This document shows, in pieces, positions 44,734 through 52,679 of a stretch of 62,318 nt of DNA. Every line of letters starts with the position of its first letter. Within the stretch, counting starts at the first letter, position 1. The notes under the pieces are model-generated. The model worked only from the letters and a program-made list of their open reading frames with translations. It did not search any database and had not been told where the DNA came from. Source of the DNA: Alishewanella longhuensis (lineage in GTDB: Bacteria > Pseudomonadota > Gammaproteobacteria > Enterobacterales > Alteromonadaceae); the NCBI RefSeq assembly GCF_014653435.1, contig NZ_BNAO01000008.1, positions 1-62,318 of the forward strand, read 5' to 3'. The position numbers were made by a program, and so were the translations under genes.

Positions 44734-46460
44734 AGAAATATTTAATGACATGGTATGGAATGACTGATTTCAGGGCCTCACTCGGACTGGAACAGACAAC
44801 AGGCCCTGTTCTTGGAGCATTGCTGGCGGAAGATTACACCGACGTGGTCATCCTTGGTTTTACACACCTGGATAAAAGCGAAAATAAAGCCGATGAATTT
44901 CAAAAAAAAACATCAGAGATCAGAGGTTTTGATCCTTCAACCGCGAGACAGTTTATTGATGTGTTTTCAAATACAGCGGAGGCGCACCATCATTTCAATG
45001 AATGGCTAAAGAAACAGCTTAGGGATTCTGGTAAAAAGGTCGATGTGTGTTTTAACCCTGTGGGCCTTACACATCTGAATGACACAGAAGGCATATATGA
45101 GGCAGCGACTCAATCCCTGAATGCGGTTGCCGCGTCTGAAGGTGAAAAGCTCGTTACGCTCTACCTGAGTCCGGGTACTCCGGTTATGGCTTTCGTCTGG
45201 GCTTTTGCGGCCCTGAGGCACCCAACGCTAAAAAAACGTCTTATCGCATCTTCTCACCCAGGAAGACCTCCAGAAAGAATCGTCCTGCCAAACGAGTGGC
45301 TGGAATGGCACGGAAGGCAGGTTCGAACAACCAATACGAAATATGATCAGTATGATGCTTTTTTTCACCTGTTCGGCGAACAGCGTATGCCGAACCTGCT
45401 TGGCGTGATCCAGTTTTCAAGCCGGAAGCATATCTTTGTGAATTCTGCGCATTACCCTGCCGATGTCATGAAACAATTTCTTGGAGAAGCTGAATACGGT
45501 GAAATCGCGGTAGACCCGTATGACCCTGAAAATGTCCGAACCACAGTTTTGGATCTGATTGCGAAAATGCCTGCCGATGCCAAGATCGGTTTCAACTTAA
45601 CGGGTGGGACCAAGTTGATGTACGCAGGGGCGCTTGCCGCCTGTCGTAAGGTAAATGCAACGCCATTCTATTTCGATTTTTCTAAGAAACAGGTTATCAA
45701 TCTTAATAGTTTCACTAAAAGTGAGATTGTGTCAGTAGATTCGGTTGAAACATTTCTGAAGTTGAACGGTGATGGATTAACAGTATCCAAGCCTGGTCTT
45801 ACAGAACAAGAACTTTCTCGAGAAATTATTAATGCTTCTCAGATAATCTGGGAAAGTCGTAACTTGATCGCATCAAAGTATCGTGAGCTGAAAAGTTATA
45901 TTTCTGATGAAACATTCAAGAGTTGGGGGGATGATTTCTACGCTGAACTGACAATTGATAAACAAGCAAAGCTAACAATTGGTGGTAAGTCATTTGTGTT
46001 TGATGAATTCCCTGGTTTTCTGGAGTTTCTGCTAGGTAAGTGGCTAGAGGTGTATATTTTTAGTGTGTTACTTCCTTTAAAGGAATCTGCTGTTCTAAAA
46101 GATTTACGCCTTGGGTTAGAGGTGTCTGTTGCGAACGTCGACTCCAATGATAACTTTAAGTATTACCATGATGGGTTTAAAGAAAATATCGGTTATCAAG
46201 AGTTTGATGTTATTTGTACAGATGGATATCGCTTATTCATTATTGAATGTAAAAGTGGAAAGGTTGAAGCGAACCATGTTTTGAAGCTGAGTGAAACTGC
46301 TAAACATTTTGGTGGTGTGAAAGGACACGGAATAATGATTTCGTCTTTTCCCCCCTCGCATCCTGTGATAAAGCAAAAATCAGATGATCTTATAAATGTG
46401 GAATGGTTTTTTGGTAGTGGAGCCTCTAAACATTTGCTAAATTTTTTCGGGAAAATTTGA
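44730..46460 (+). CDS. Dual-CARF PD-(D/E)XK nuclease (Card1/Can-like)
   Basis: This 576-residue protein begins in an ATGA overlap with the FtsK-like gene. A first CARF-like domain (residues 1-165) has the strand KKYLMTWYGMTD and the ligand loop LSPGTPVMAF. A second (about 225-345) has GVIQFSSRKHIFV and NLTGGTKLMYAGAL, the Card1/DUF1887 pattern. The nuclease domain at the C-terminus has GKWLEVYIF, then Asp493 (EFDVI), Glu506 and Lys508 (IECKSGK). In type III CRISPR such proteins cut nucleic acid when cyclic oligoadenylate binds. No Cas gene is present here. Composition drops from GC-rich to AT-rich at about 45700, where the linker to the nuclease begins. Confidence 0.88.
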   Translation: MKKYLMTWYGMTDFRASLGLEQTTGPVLGALLAEDYTDVVILGFTHLDKSENKADEFQKKTSEIRGFDPSTARQFIDVFSNTAEAHHHFNEWLKKQLRDSGKKVDVCFNPVGLTHLNDTEGIYEAATQSLNAVAASEGEKLVTLYLSPGTPVMAFVWAFAALRHPTLKKRLIASSHPGRPPERIVLPNEWLEWHGRQVRTTNTKYDQYDAFFHLFGEQRMPNLLGVIQFSSRKHIFVNSAHYPADVMKQFLGEAEYGEIAVDPYDPENVRTTVLDLIAKMPADAKIGFNLTGGTKLMYAGALAACRKVNATPFYFDFSKKQVINLNSFTKSEIVSVDSVETFLKLNGDGLTVSKPGLTEQELSREIINASQIIWESRNLIASKYRELKSYISDETFKSWGDDFYAELTIDKQAKLTIGGKSFVFDEFPGFLEFLLGKWLEVYIFSVLLPLKESAVLKDLRLGLEVSVANVDSNDNFKYYHDGFKENIGYQEFDVICTDGYRLFIIECKSGKVEANHVLKLSETAKHFGGVKGHGIMISSFPPSHPVIKQKSDDLINVEWFFGSGASKHLLNFFGKI

Positions 46461-46461
46461 G

Positions 46462-47043
46462 ATGGAACTTTTTATTTTTGTAGATGTTTCCGGCAGTATG
46501 AATGAAATGGGAAAATACCATCTTCAGCGGAATCTGTGCCGATATGCAGCTCAGTCAAGGCTCATAGATCAGGAAAAATACTCGGGCTTAGACATCCGCT
46601 TTTATCAATGGGCGCAGAATGTTTCCGAGATCGTTTTGCAAAGCGACGGGGATATCCCTGCCTTAAATGCTGAAGGCTCATCGAATCTATGTGTTATCTC
46701 CGATTTTCTGTCCCAGTATCTGAATGATACCGGGAAATTAATGGTTCTCATTCTATCAGACGGTAATTTCCCCAATTCAAACATCGTAAGTTTTCAGAAA
46801 CAACTGGGTACATTTAGAAACCTGATCATCCGGACAGTCGCCGTCGGCGCAGATGCCGACTTGTTGAAGTTGAAGAAAATTTCCACAAATAACACTGTTT
46901 ACCTTTCTGAGAACATAGCTTCAGCAATTGACAGCACAATCTTTGGTTCTGATGAGCTGTTGACCGCGCCACTATCCACAGCCAGGATTATGGAATCCGC
47001 ACAGACTGAAATAGAAGTACCAGGGGAGGATTGGGATGCTTGA
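46462..47043 (+). CDS. Second TerY-like vWA protein
   Basis: This 193-residue vWA domain has MIDAS residues D8-x-S10-x-S12 (FVDVSGSMN), a later SSN turn near residue 73, and the LILSDGNFPN aspartate. It is shorter than the first vWA protein and lacks the GYW tail. It is followed directly by the PP2C phosphatase (overlap of 8 bases) and the kinase, and is therefore the TerY of the TerY-P triad proper. It starts one base after the CARF-nuclease stop. vWA proteins in such triads are thought to switch complex assembly through phosphorylation. Confidence 0.9.
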   Translation: MELFIFVDVSGSMNEMGKYHLQRNLCRYAAQSRLIDQEKYSGLDIRFYQWAQNVSEIVLQSDGDIPALNAEGSSNLCVISDFLSQYLNDTGKLMVLILSDGNFPNSNIVSFQKQLGTFRNLIIRTVAVGADADLLKLKKISTNNTVYLSENIASAIDSTIFGSDELLTAPLSTARIMESAQTEIEVPGEDWDA

Positions 47044-47764
47044 CAAACTCTGGAATAGTTGGGGTGCCTCAGTAATCGGCCCCCTACATGTTAAAGCAGG
47101 GATTCCCAATCAGGATTCTTGGATGACACGCCGGTATAAATGGGGAAATGTCGTTGTTGTATCGGACGGACTGGGCAGCAAGGCACATTCAGATCACGGT
47201 TCAAAAGCCGCCTGTCTGGCTGTGTTTGAGGCAGCCAAGAGCTACCAGAATACCCCCGACGCCAATATCGTTGATATTTTAAGGCTCGTTCATGCCAACT
47301 GGCTCGTGAAAATAGCTCCGTACTCTTCAACAGATTGTTCGGCCACATGCCTTTTCGCCATCCAGAACGCAGAAATTATCACTCTTGGACGCCTTGGTGA
47401 CGGAATGATTGCCGCCCTTGGAGAAACTGGCGAAAACCACCTTATTCTCAGTGATAACAAACAAGATTCCTTCTCAAACTATACAAGCAGCCTTCAACAG
47501 GAGTTTAAGCCAGAACAGTGGCAAACAGCGACGATTGAATGCACGACATGCAATGCAGTTTTGCTATGCACGGATGGCATATCCGATGACCTGTTACCTG
47601 AAAAGCAGGTGACTTTTGCACAGGAACTCTACTCCACTTATGCAGACCTAGAGTCAGAGGAAAGAAAGAGGGATCTTAAACGTTGGCTCAATGAATGGCC
47701 GGTTCCGGGACACTCCGATGACAAGACGATTGCTTGTCTATTTAAGAAAGGAGATTCCCAATGA
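47036..47764 (+). CDS. PP2C-family protein phosphatase
   Basis: This 242-residue metal-dependent Ser/Thr phosphatase shows PP2C motifs in order: the N-terminal NQDSW, VVVSDGLGS (Asp44-Gly45), the ATCLFA strand, LGRLGDGMI, CTDGISDDL and GHSDDKTI with the final metal-binding Asp pair. It is compact, without extra domains. The ATG lies inside the end of the second vWA gene, and the stop overlaps the kinase start as ATGA, so vWA, phosphatase and kinase form one translationally coupled block. It presumably reverses phosphorylation by that kinase. Confidence 0.9.
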   Translation: MLDKLWNSWGASVIGPLHVKAGIPNQDSWMTRRYKWGNVVVVSDGLGSKAHSDHGSKAACLAVFEAAKSYQNTPDANIVDILRLVHANWLVKIAPYSSTDCSATCLFAIQNAEIITLGRLGDGMIAALGETGENHLILSDNKQDSFSNYTSSLQQEFKPEQWQTATIECTTCNAVLLCTDGISDDLLPEKQVTFAQELYSTYADLESEERKRDLKRWLNEWPVPGHSDDKTIACLFKKGDSQ

Positions 47765-49257
47765 GTCATAGATTCAACGAGTATGTGGATGAATATCAGA
47801 ATGTACACATTCAGGACAAGGTGCTTGGTAAAGGAGGTCAAGGGGTCGTTTTCCGTACCAAAGATCCTGATCTGGCGATCAAGCTTGTTACAAATGAAAG
47901 CGGAACTCCGGTCACCGATGAGGAGTCGGTGGAACGGTATTCAAAGCGCTTTAACCGCGTTCGACTCCTGCCACTGCCAGAAAATCTGAATATATCCGTA
48001 CCGGCAGCTCTGCTTCAAAACAATGCCGGTTATGTGATGCAGCTTTTGAGTGAAATGGTTCCGTTCAGTCATTTCTGGCTTGATGGCAAGTCTGCAGAAA
48101 ATATTGGTCCAGACGATATCCCGGCATGGCTTTCGGCAATGCCGGAGAACGAAGCAAAAAAGATTGTTTATTATTATAAAACCGGCGGGCTTAGGCGCAG
48201 GCTTCATGCGCTCTACAAGTGCGCATCATTGCTGGCACGCCTTCACGGCAATGGTATGGTCTATGGTGACATTTCTCCCAACAATATCTTTATTTCAGAA
48301 GGGCTTGATGATTCAGCAGTTTGGCTGATTGATGCCGACAATATTCGATTTGAAATCACCGTAGGCGGAAGTGTTGTTTACACACCAAAATACGGAGCCC
48401 CCGAGCTGGTGCAGGGCAAAGACGGTGGAAGACCATCAAGCGATTGTTATGCGTTCGCGGTCGTGGCTTTCTACCTTCTTTCGCTGATTCACCCCTTTGT
48501 AGGAAAAAAGGTGGATGGAACGGATGAAGGCGACTGGGCTGATGAGGAAAATGATGGCGGGGATGTTGAAGATAAAGCCTATGCAGGGCTGTTCCCTTGG
48601 GTTGACGACCTAGATGATGATTCTAATTCTTCCGATAGCGGTCTGCCCAGATCCCTTCTCCTTACAGAAAAACTGATCTCTTTATTTGAGGGCACATTCG
48701 GCCCGGGCAGAACATCCCCATCGCTGCGGCCGACCATCTATCACTGGCCTGAAGCTCTCGCTCAGGCAGCGGATATGACCGTCACGTGCCCAAGTTGCTC
48801 GATGAATTATTACTATGATTTCATTCACCCGGAAACAGAGGATCACAATTGCCCTTATTGTAAAACGCAGAGGCCGCAGGTGCTCATTCTTGAGTCTTAT
48901 CGATGGAGTGGACCGGACAAACCCATAAACTCACCATGCTGGCGGTATGTACGAGAGATCTCTCAGGGCACCGAAATAGCGATACCAAGGCGAATTTTTG
49001 ATGAGTTTGCAATGCTTGATTCGGATACAGCAGAGGTGCTCATTTCTTCGAGCAATAATGGCATTCTGATTAAAAGGTCAGACCATGGCAAAGCCGATTT
49101 GTCGGTTGCTGCTGACAGTCACCCACAAAGTGGTTTTCAGAAGCTCTATTCACAGATGAAAATAGACCGAGTAACACTAGATGTTCAGTTCTGGATGTTC
49201 TCACATTTGAATAGTCCTCGGTTGGTTAAATGCATGATCAGCGGAGGTGGCAAATGA
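47761..49257 (+). CDS. Serine/threonine kinase-like protein with zinc ribbon
   Basis: This 498-residue protein has a kinase domain at residues 15-270: a glycine loop GKGGQGVV, Lys41 in LAIKL, catalytic Asp170 in VYGDISPNN, and D191-A-D in place of DFG. An APE-like GAPELV follows the activation segment. Arg before the catalytic Asp is replaced (Y-G-D), so phosphoregulation by the activation loop is probably absent. A zinc ribbon follows with Cys343, Cys346, Cys364 and Cys367. The last 120 residues are beta-rich and unassigned. This kinase-zinc-ribbon form is characteristic of TerY-P triads. Confidence 0.88.
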   Translation: MSHRFNEYVDEYQNVHIQDKVLGKGGQGVVFRTKDPDLAIKLVTNESGTPVTDEESVERYSKRFNRVRLLPLPENLNISVPAALLQNNAGYVMQLLSEMVPFSHFWLDGKSAENIGPDDIPAWLSAMPENEAKKIVYYYKTGGLRRRLHALYKCASLLARLHGNGMVYGDISPNNIFISEGLDDSAVWLIDADNIRFEITVGGSVVYTPKYGAPELVQGKDGGRPSSDCYAFAVVAFYLLSLIHPFVGKKVDGTDEGDWADEENDGGDVEDKAYAGLFPWVDDLDDDSNSSDSGLPRSLLLTEKLISLFEGTFGPGRTSPSLRPTIYHWPEALAQAADMTVTCPSCSMNYYYDFIHPETEDHNCPYCKTQRPQVLILESYRWSGPDKPINSPCWRYVREISQGTEIAIPRRIFDEFAMLDSDTAEVLISSSNNGILIKRSDHGKADLSVAADSHPQSGFQKLYSQMKIDRVTLDVQFWMFSHLNSPRLVKCMISGGGK

Positions 49258-52200
49258 GACTTAAAGACATAAATGCCGAAATTACCTTTGATTTATGGGT
49301 TATACCGGAGCTATCCGGAGAGACTCCAAAAATTGGTATTGGATATATCGCACCCAATAATACCGGGCAGGCATACAGATTGAGAATCGATAGCCAGCAG
49401 TGGAACGTGCAACTTCGTGATCCCTCAGCTGGAAAGGATCTGAATTTTCACCTTAAAAGAGGTTGTGCGCATCTTGCCGAGGTAATGCAGGTTGCAAAGG
49501 ACGGCAGTACGCTTGTTAAAATCATTTTTTTCAATGGTGAAATCGTCGAAATTGGCGATGTGGAGATCGGCATTGATGAGCGCATAGAATCAACGGCTAA
49601 AAGAAATGGCATTCGCTTCAATGGAGCTGAAGAGCTGGGGCTCGTATTAAACGATAAATGCAAAATCAACGTTGGCGGTGAAAATTTCTTTCTGCTTATG
49701 AGTGGTCCATCCGCCAAGGCTGACTTTGAAGCAGATATTCCTGAGGATGAAGACTCGCCCGACTCCCAAACCGTTGCGCAGGAGAAGTACCGGGAATTCT
49801 CAATCTATGGAGAGAGAGTTCGTATCCCGGTTGAAAGGCGCAATGTCGATAAGTCAAAGGACATCTATTTTGCGACTAAAGCGGTCTTTAAGGATAACCA
49901 GAAGAGTGAAGGAGCATTGCGTCTGGCAAGGGGGGCGGTCCTGTTTTCTGACTACACCACGACAGGTCGCATTCGGGCTTTAGCCGCTGGAGCGATGAGT
50001 CAACTTACCAAGGAGAGCGGGAGTTACTTAAAACAGTGGGACGAGTACGGCGCAATTGAAGGTGAAATGCTGCTGGCCCGAGCCAAAGCAGTTGGCAAAA
50101 TAGACTATCATGGTACTGAACAGACTACAAAAGGTGTTAAGTTCTTTGTGTCGTCTATTCCGGATCAACTTACCGAAGGCGATGAGATAGAGATCACCTC
50201 CGAGGAGCCTTTATACCTCAAGAATCCTGCTCTTACATGGGAAGCCTACAGCAAGGCTCTGGAAGAAGAATTCGCAACCAAAAAGGGTCAGAAAAAAAAC
50301 GATGCTGAAATGCCGGCTTCTGTTTATGCCCCGATCCTTAAGATTTCGAAAACCAGCATTGAATTGGAACTGCCGTCAATTCCGTCTGGTCAGATGTTTT
50401 TGATTCTGTCCATCAATGGCGACAAGAGACAGATTGAAAGACGAATGCGGGCACGTTCAGCCATTCTGGAAGGACGCTGTGCTAACCCGCTTCTTGGCCT
50501 GCTGATTGAAGAAGGAGGAACGCTACCGGACATACAGCGCGTCACCAAACTGAAGCCTTTGACGCCCTTTGTGAGAGAGAAGATTTTTAAGCATCCGCCC
50601 ACAGACAGGCAGGTGGAGGCCATCGACGTCGCATTGAACACCCCGGATATTGCTCTTATTCAGGGACCTCCGGGAACAGGAAAAACAACTGTTGTTACAG
50701 CTATTCTTGAAAGGCTCAATGAGGAATATGACAAGACCAAGTCGATAAGAGGTCAGATACTTGTGTCCGGTTTTCAGCATGATGCCGTTGAGAATATCGT
50801 TGCCAGGCTGAGTGTTAATGCACTTCCGGCAGTTAAGTTCGGCAGAAGGTCCGGTGATTCGGAATTTACGGAAGATGCCGTCACTGAAAAAATTAACAAA
50901 TGGTGCTCCAATGTCGCCGAGAAAATTCGAAATAAAAATCCTCAAATTGCTCAGACTGAAGATCAGGTAAGACTGGCTGAACTGTTTGTCGCATACTCAT
51001 TGTGTCCCTCGAAGAACAACACAGTCAGTTTAATGAAACGTATTCTGGATTTGCCCAGAGACGTGATCTCTGAGGATATCACCAGTGAGGCAGAAGAAAT
51101 CAGTAATTCCCTGCAAACCGAACTGAAGTCGAATGATCCTTCCACCTTGCGGCTCGTTAGAGCTCTGCGTGTCAGTGAAGCTGCCTTTGTTGACGACGGT
51201 GCCGCAAGAGCTGTCGATTTGCTGGATAAGATCGAAGACGAACTGGCTAATCCAGATTTAAGCGTTCTTGAAAAAGCGGCCCGTTGGCGCTGTGGTAAGC
51301 CTTTGAGTTTTCTCCCAGAGCTTAGAGAACTGAAAGAATCACTACTTTATAAATATCTGCCTTTGCCTGATTTCAGGACTGAAAAACCAAGAGAAGATGT
51401 TTTGAGATTGGTGGCAACGGTATCTCAGCTTCTGGAGAAAAAACTCAATTCAACCAATAAACGTGATGCAATACTGGCTGAGTTTTTACATGAGCTTGAA
51501 GACAATCCTGATGGCGTTCGAGAGGCCATAGAGGATTACAACTTTGTTTTTGCAGCTACCACGGGGCATTCTGAAGGAATAGCGATAAGGAAAGCCAAAA
51601 AGAAATTTAAGGACGATGAATTTGTTAGATATGACACTGTCATCATTGATGAAGCGGCACGAGTAAGCCCTAGAGATCTTTTAATACCCATGGCTCAGGC
51701 AGAAAAACGGATCATTCTGGTTGGTGACCATCGTCAACTTCCTCACATGATTGATGAGGAGGTCGCGAGAGCCTTGGAAGGTGAAGATTCATCCGGTCCG
51801 TCGGTTGATGTCGATTTTGTCAAGAAAAGTATGTTTGAGTATCTGTTCAACCGCCTGAAGAAACTGGAGGAGAAAGATGGCATCAAACGAACAGTGACGC
51901 TGGATGCTCAGTACCGAACACATCCGATTTTGGGGGATTTTGCAAGCCGCAACTTTTATAACCAATACAATGAAGGTTATCGTTCTCCTTTAGCTGCTAA
52001 GTATTTTTCCCAGAAGTTAAAAGGCATCGAAGATAAAGCAGCAGTATGGTTTGATGTACCTAATAGTAGAGGACCAGAAGGTTACAACAAAGATGGTGGG
52101 AAGAGATGGCGAAGTGTAGAGGCAGAAGTTATCGCTGAAAAAACTAATACTTGGATAAAATCGAAAGAATCCAGTGCAGAATTTATGCAGGAACTGACTG

Positions 52201-52679
52201 GTGATACAAAACATGCAGGCCTTAGTTTTGGAATTATTAGTTTTTATAAACCTCAAGTATTTGAAGTCTACAGAGAGTTAGAAAAATATGGTGTCACGGA
52301 GCGGGCACAGGATGGTACATGGCAGATATGTCAGGAATTCCGCTTTCTTGAAAATGGCGAAGAGCGGCTCCGCATCGGTACTGTTGATGCCTTTCAGGGC
52401 ATGGAGTTCGATATTGTGTTTCTTTCCATGGTGAGGTCTCAGGACATGAACGCCTTGCCGCCTAATATACGCAACGAGCTGGATTACAAAAAGAAGCAAC
52501 AAAAACTATTCGGCCATCTCATGTCGGAAAACCGCTTATGTGTGAGCATGAGTCGTCAGAAGAAGGTCTTAGCCATTGTGGGAGACGGCGTCCTTACAAA
52601 CACCCAGATTGCTGCGGATGCCGTTCCGGCTCTGAAAAACTTCTATGATTTGTGCCACGAAAAGGGGGTGATCCTATGA
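49254..52679 (+). CDS. Upf1-like superfamily 1 helicase
   Basis: This 1141-residue protein has an N-terminal part of about 450 residues, largely beta-rich and possibly OB-like, before the helicase core. Walker A is GPPGTGKT (Lys477) and motif II is IIDEAARVSP (Asp799-Glu800). Motif III is GDHRQLPH, then come the AQYRTHP, VDAFQGMEFD and VSMSRQKK blocks of AAA_11/AAA_12 helicases, close to the Upf1/Dna2 type. A helical insertion lies between motifs I and II. It starts in an ATGA overlap with the kinase and ends in another with the next gene. The core is complete. It probably unwinds or remodels the nucleic acid attacked by the operon nucleases. Confidence 0.92.
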   Translation: MRLKDINAEITFDLWVIPELSGETPKIGIGYIAPNNTGQAYRLRIDSQQWNVQLRDPSAGKDLNFHLKRGCAHLAEVMQVAKDGSTLVKIIFFNGEIVEIGDVEIGIDERIESTAKRNGIRFNGAEELGLVLNDKCKINVGGENFFLLMSGPSAKADFEADIPEDEDSPDSQTVAQEKYREFSIYGERVRIPVERRNVDKSKDIYFATKAVFKDNQKSEGALRLARGAVLFSDYTTTGRIRALAAGAMSQLTKESGSYLKQWDEYGAIEGEMLLARAKAVGKIDYHGTEQTTKGVKFFVSSIPDQLTEGDEIEITSEEPLYLKNPALTWEAYSKALEEEFATKKGQKKNDAEMPASVYAPILKISKTSIELELPSIPSGQMFLILSINGDKRQIERRMRARSAILEGRCANPLLGLLIEEGGTLPDIQRVTKLKPLTPFVREKIFKHPPTDRQVEAIDVALNTPDIALIQGPPGTGKTTVVTAILERLNEEYDKTKSIRGQILVSGFQHDAVENIVARLSVNALPAVKFGRRSGDSEFTEDAVTEKINKWCSNVAEKIRNKNPQIAQTEDQVRLAELFVAYSLCPSKNNTVSLMKRILDLPRDVISEDITSEAEEISNSLQTELKSNDPSTLRLVRALRVSEAAFVDDGAARAVDLLDKIEDELANPDLSVLEKAARWRCGKPLSFLPELRELKESLLYKYLPLPDFRTEKPREDVLRLVATVSQLLEKKLNSTNKRDAILAEFLHELEDNPDGVREAIEDYNFVFAATTGHSEGIAIRKAKKKFKDDEFVRYDTVIIDEAARVSPRDLLIPMAQAEKRIILVGDHRQLPHMIDEEVARALEGEDSSGPSVDVDFVKKSMFEYLFNRLKKLEEKDGIKRTVTLDAQYRTHPILGDFASRNFYNQYNEGYRSPLAAKYFSQKLKGIEDKAAVWFDVPNSRGPEGYNKDGGKRWRSVEAEVIAEKTNTWIKSKESSAEFMQELTGDTKHAGLSFGIISFYKPQVFEVYRELEKYGVTERAQDGTWQICQEFRFLENGEERLRIGTVDAFQGMEFDIVFLSMVRSQDMNALPPNIRNELDYKKKQQKLFGHLMSENRLCVSMSRQKKVLAIVGDGVLTNTQIAADAVPALKNFYDLCHEKGVIL

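Noticed and set aside
45650..45750. Assembly chimaera as the cause of the composition change in the CARF nuclease gene
   Set aside because: The reading frame continues intact through the break and the domain border falls at the same place, which fits natural recombination better.
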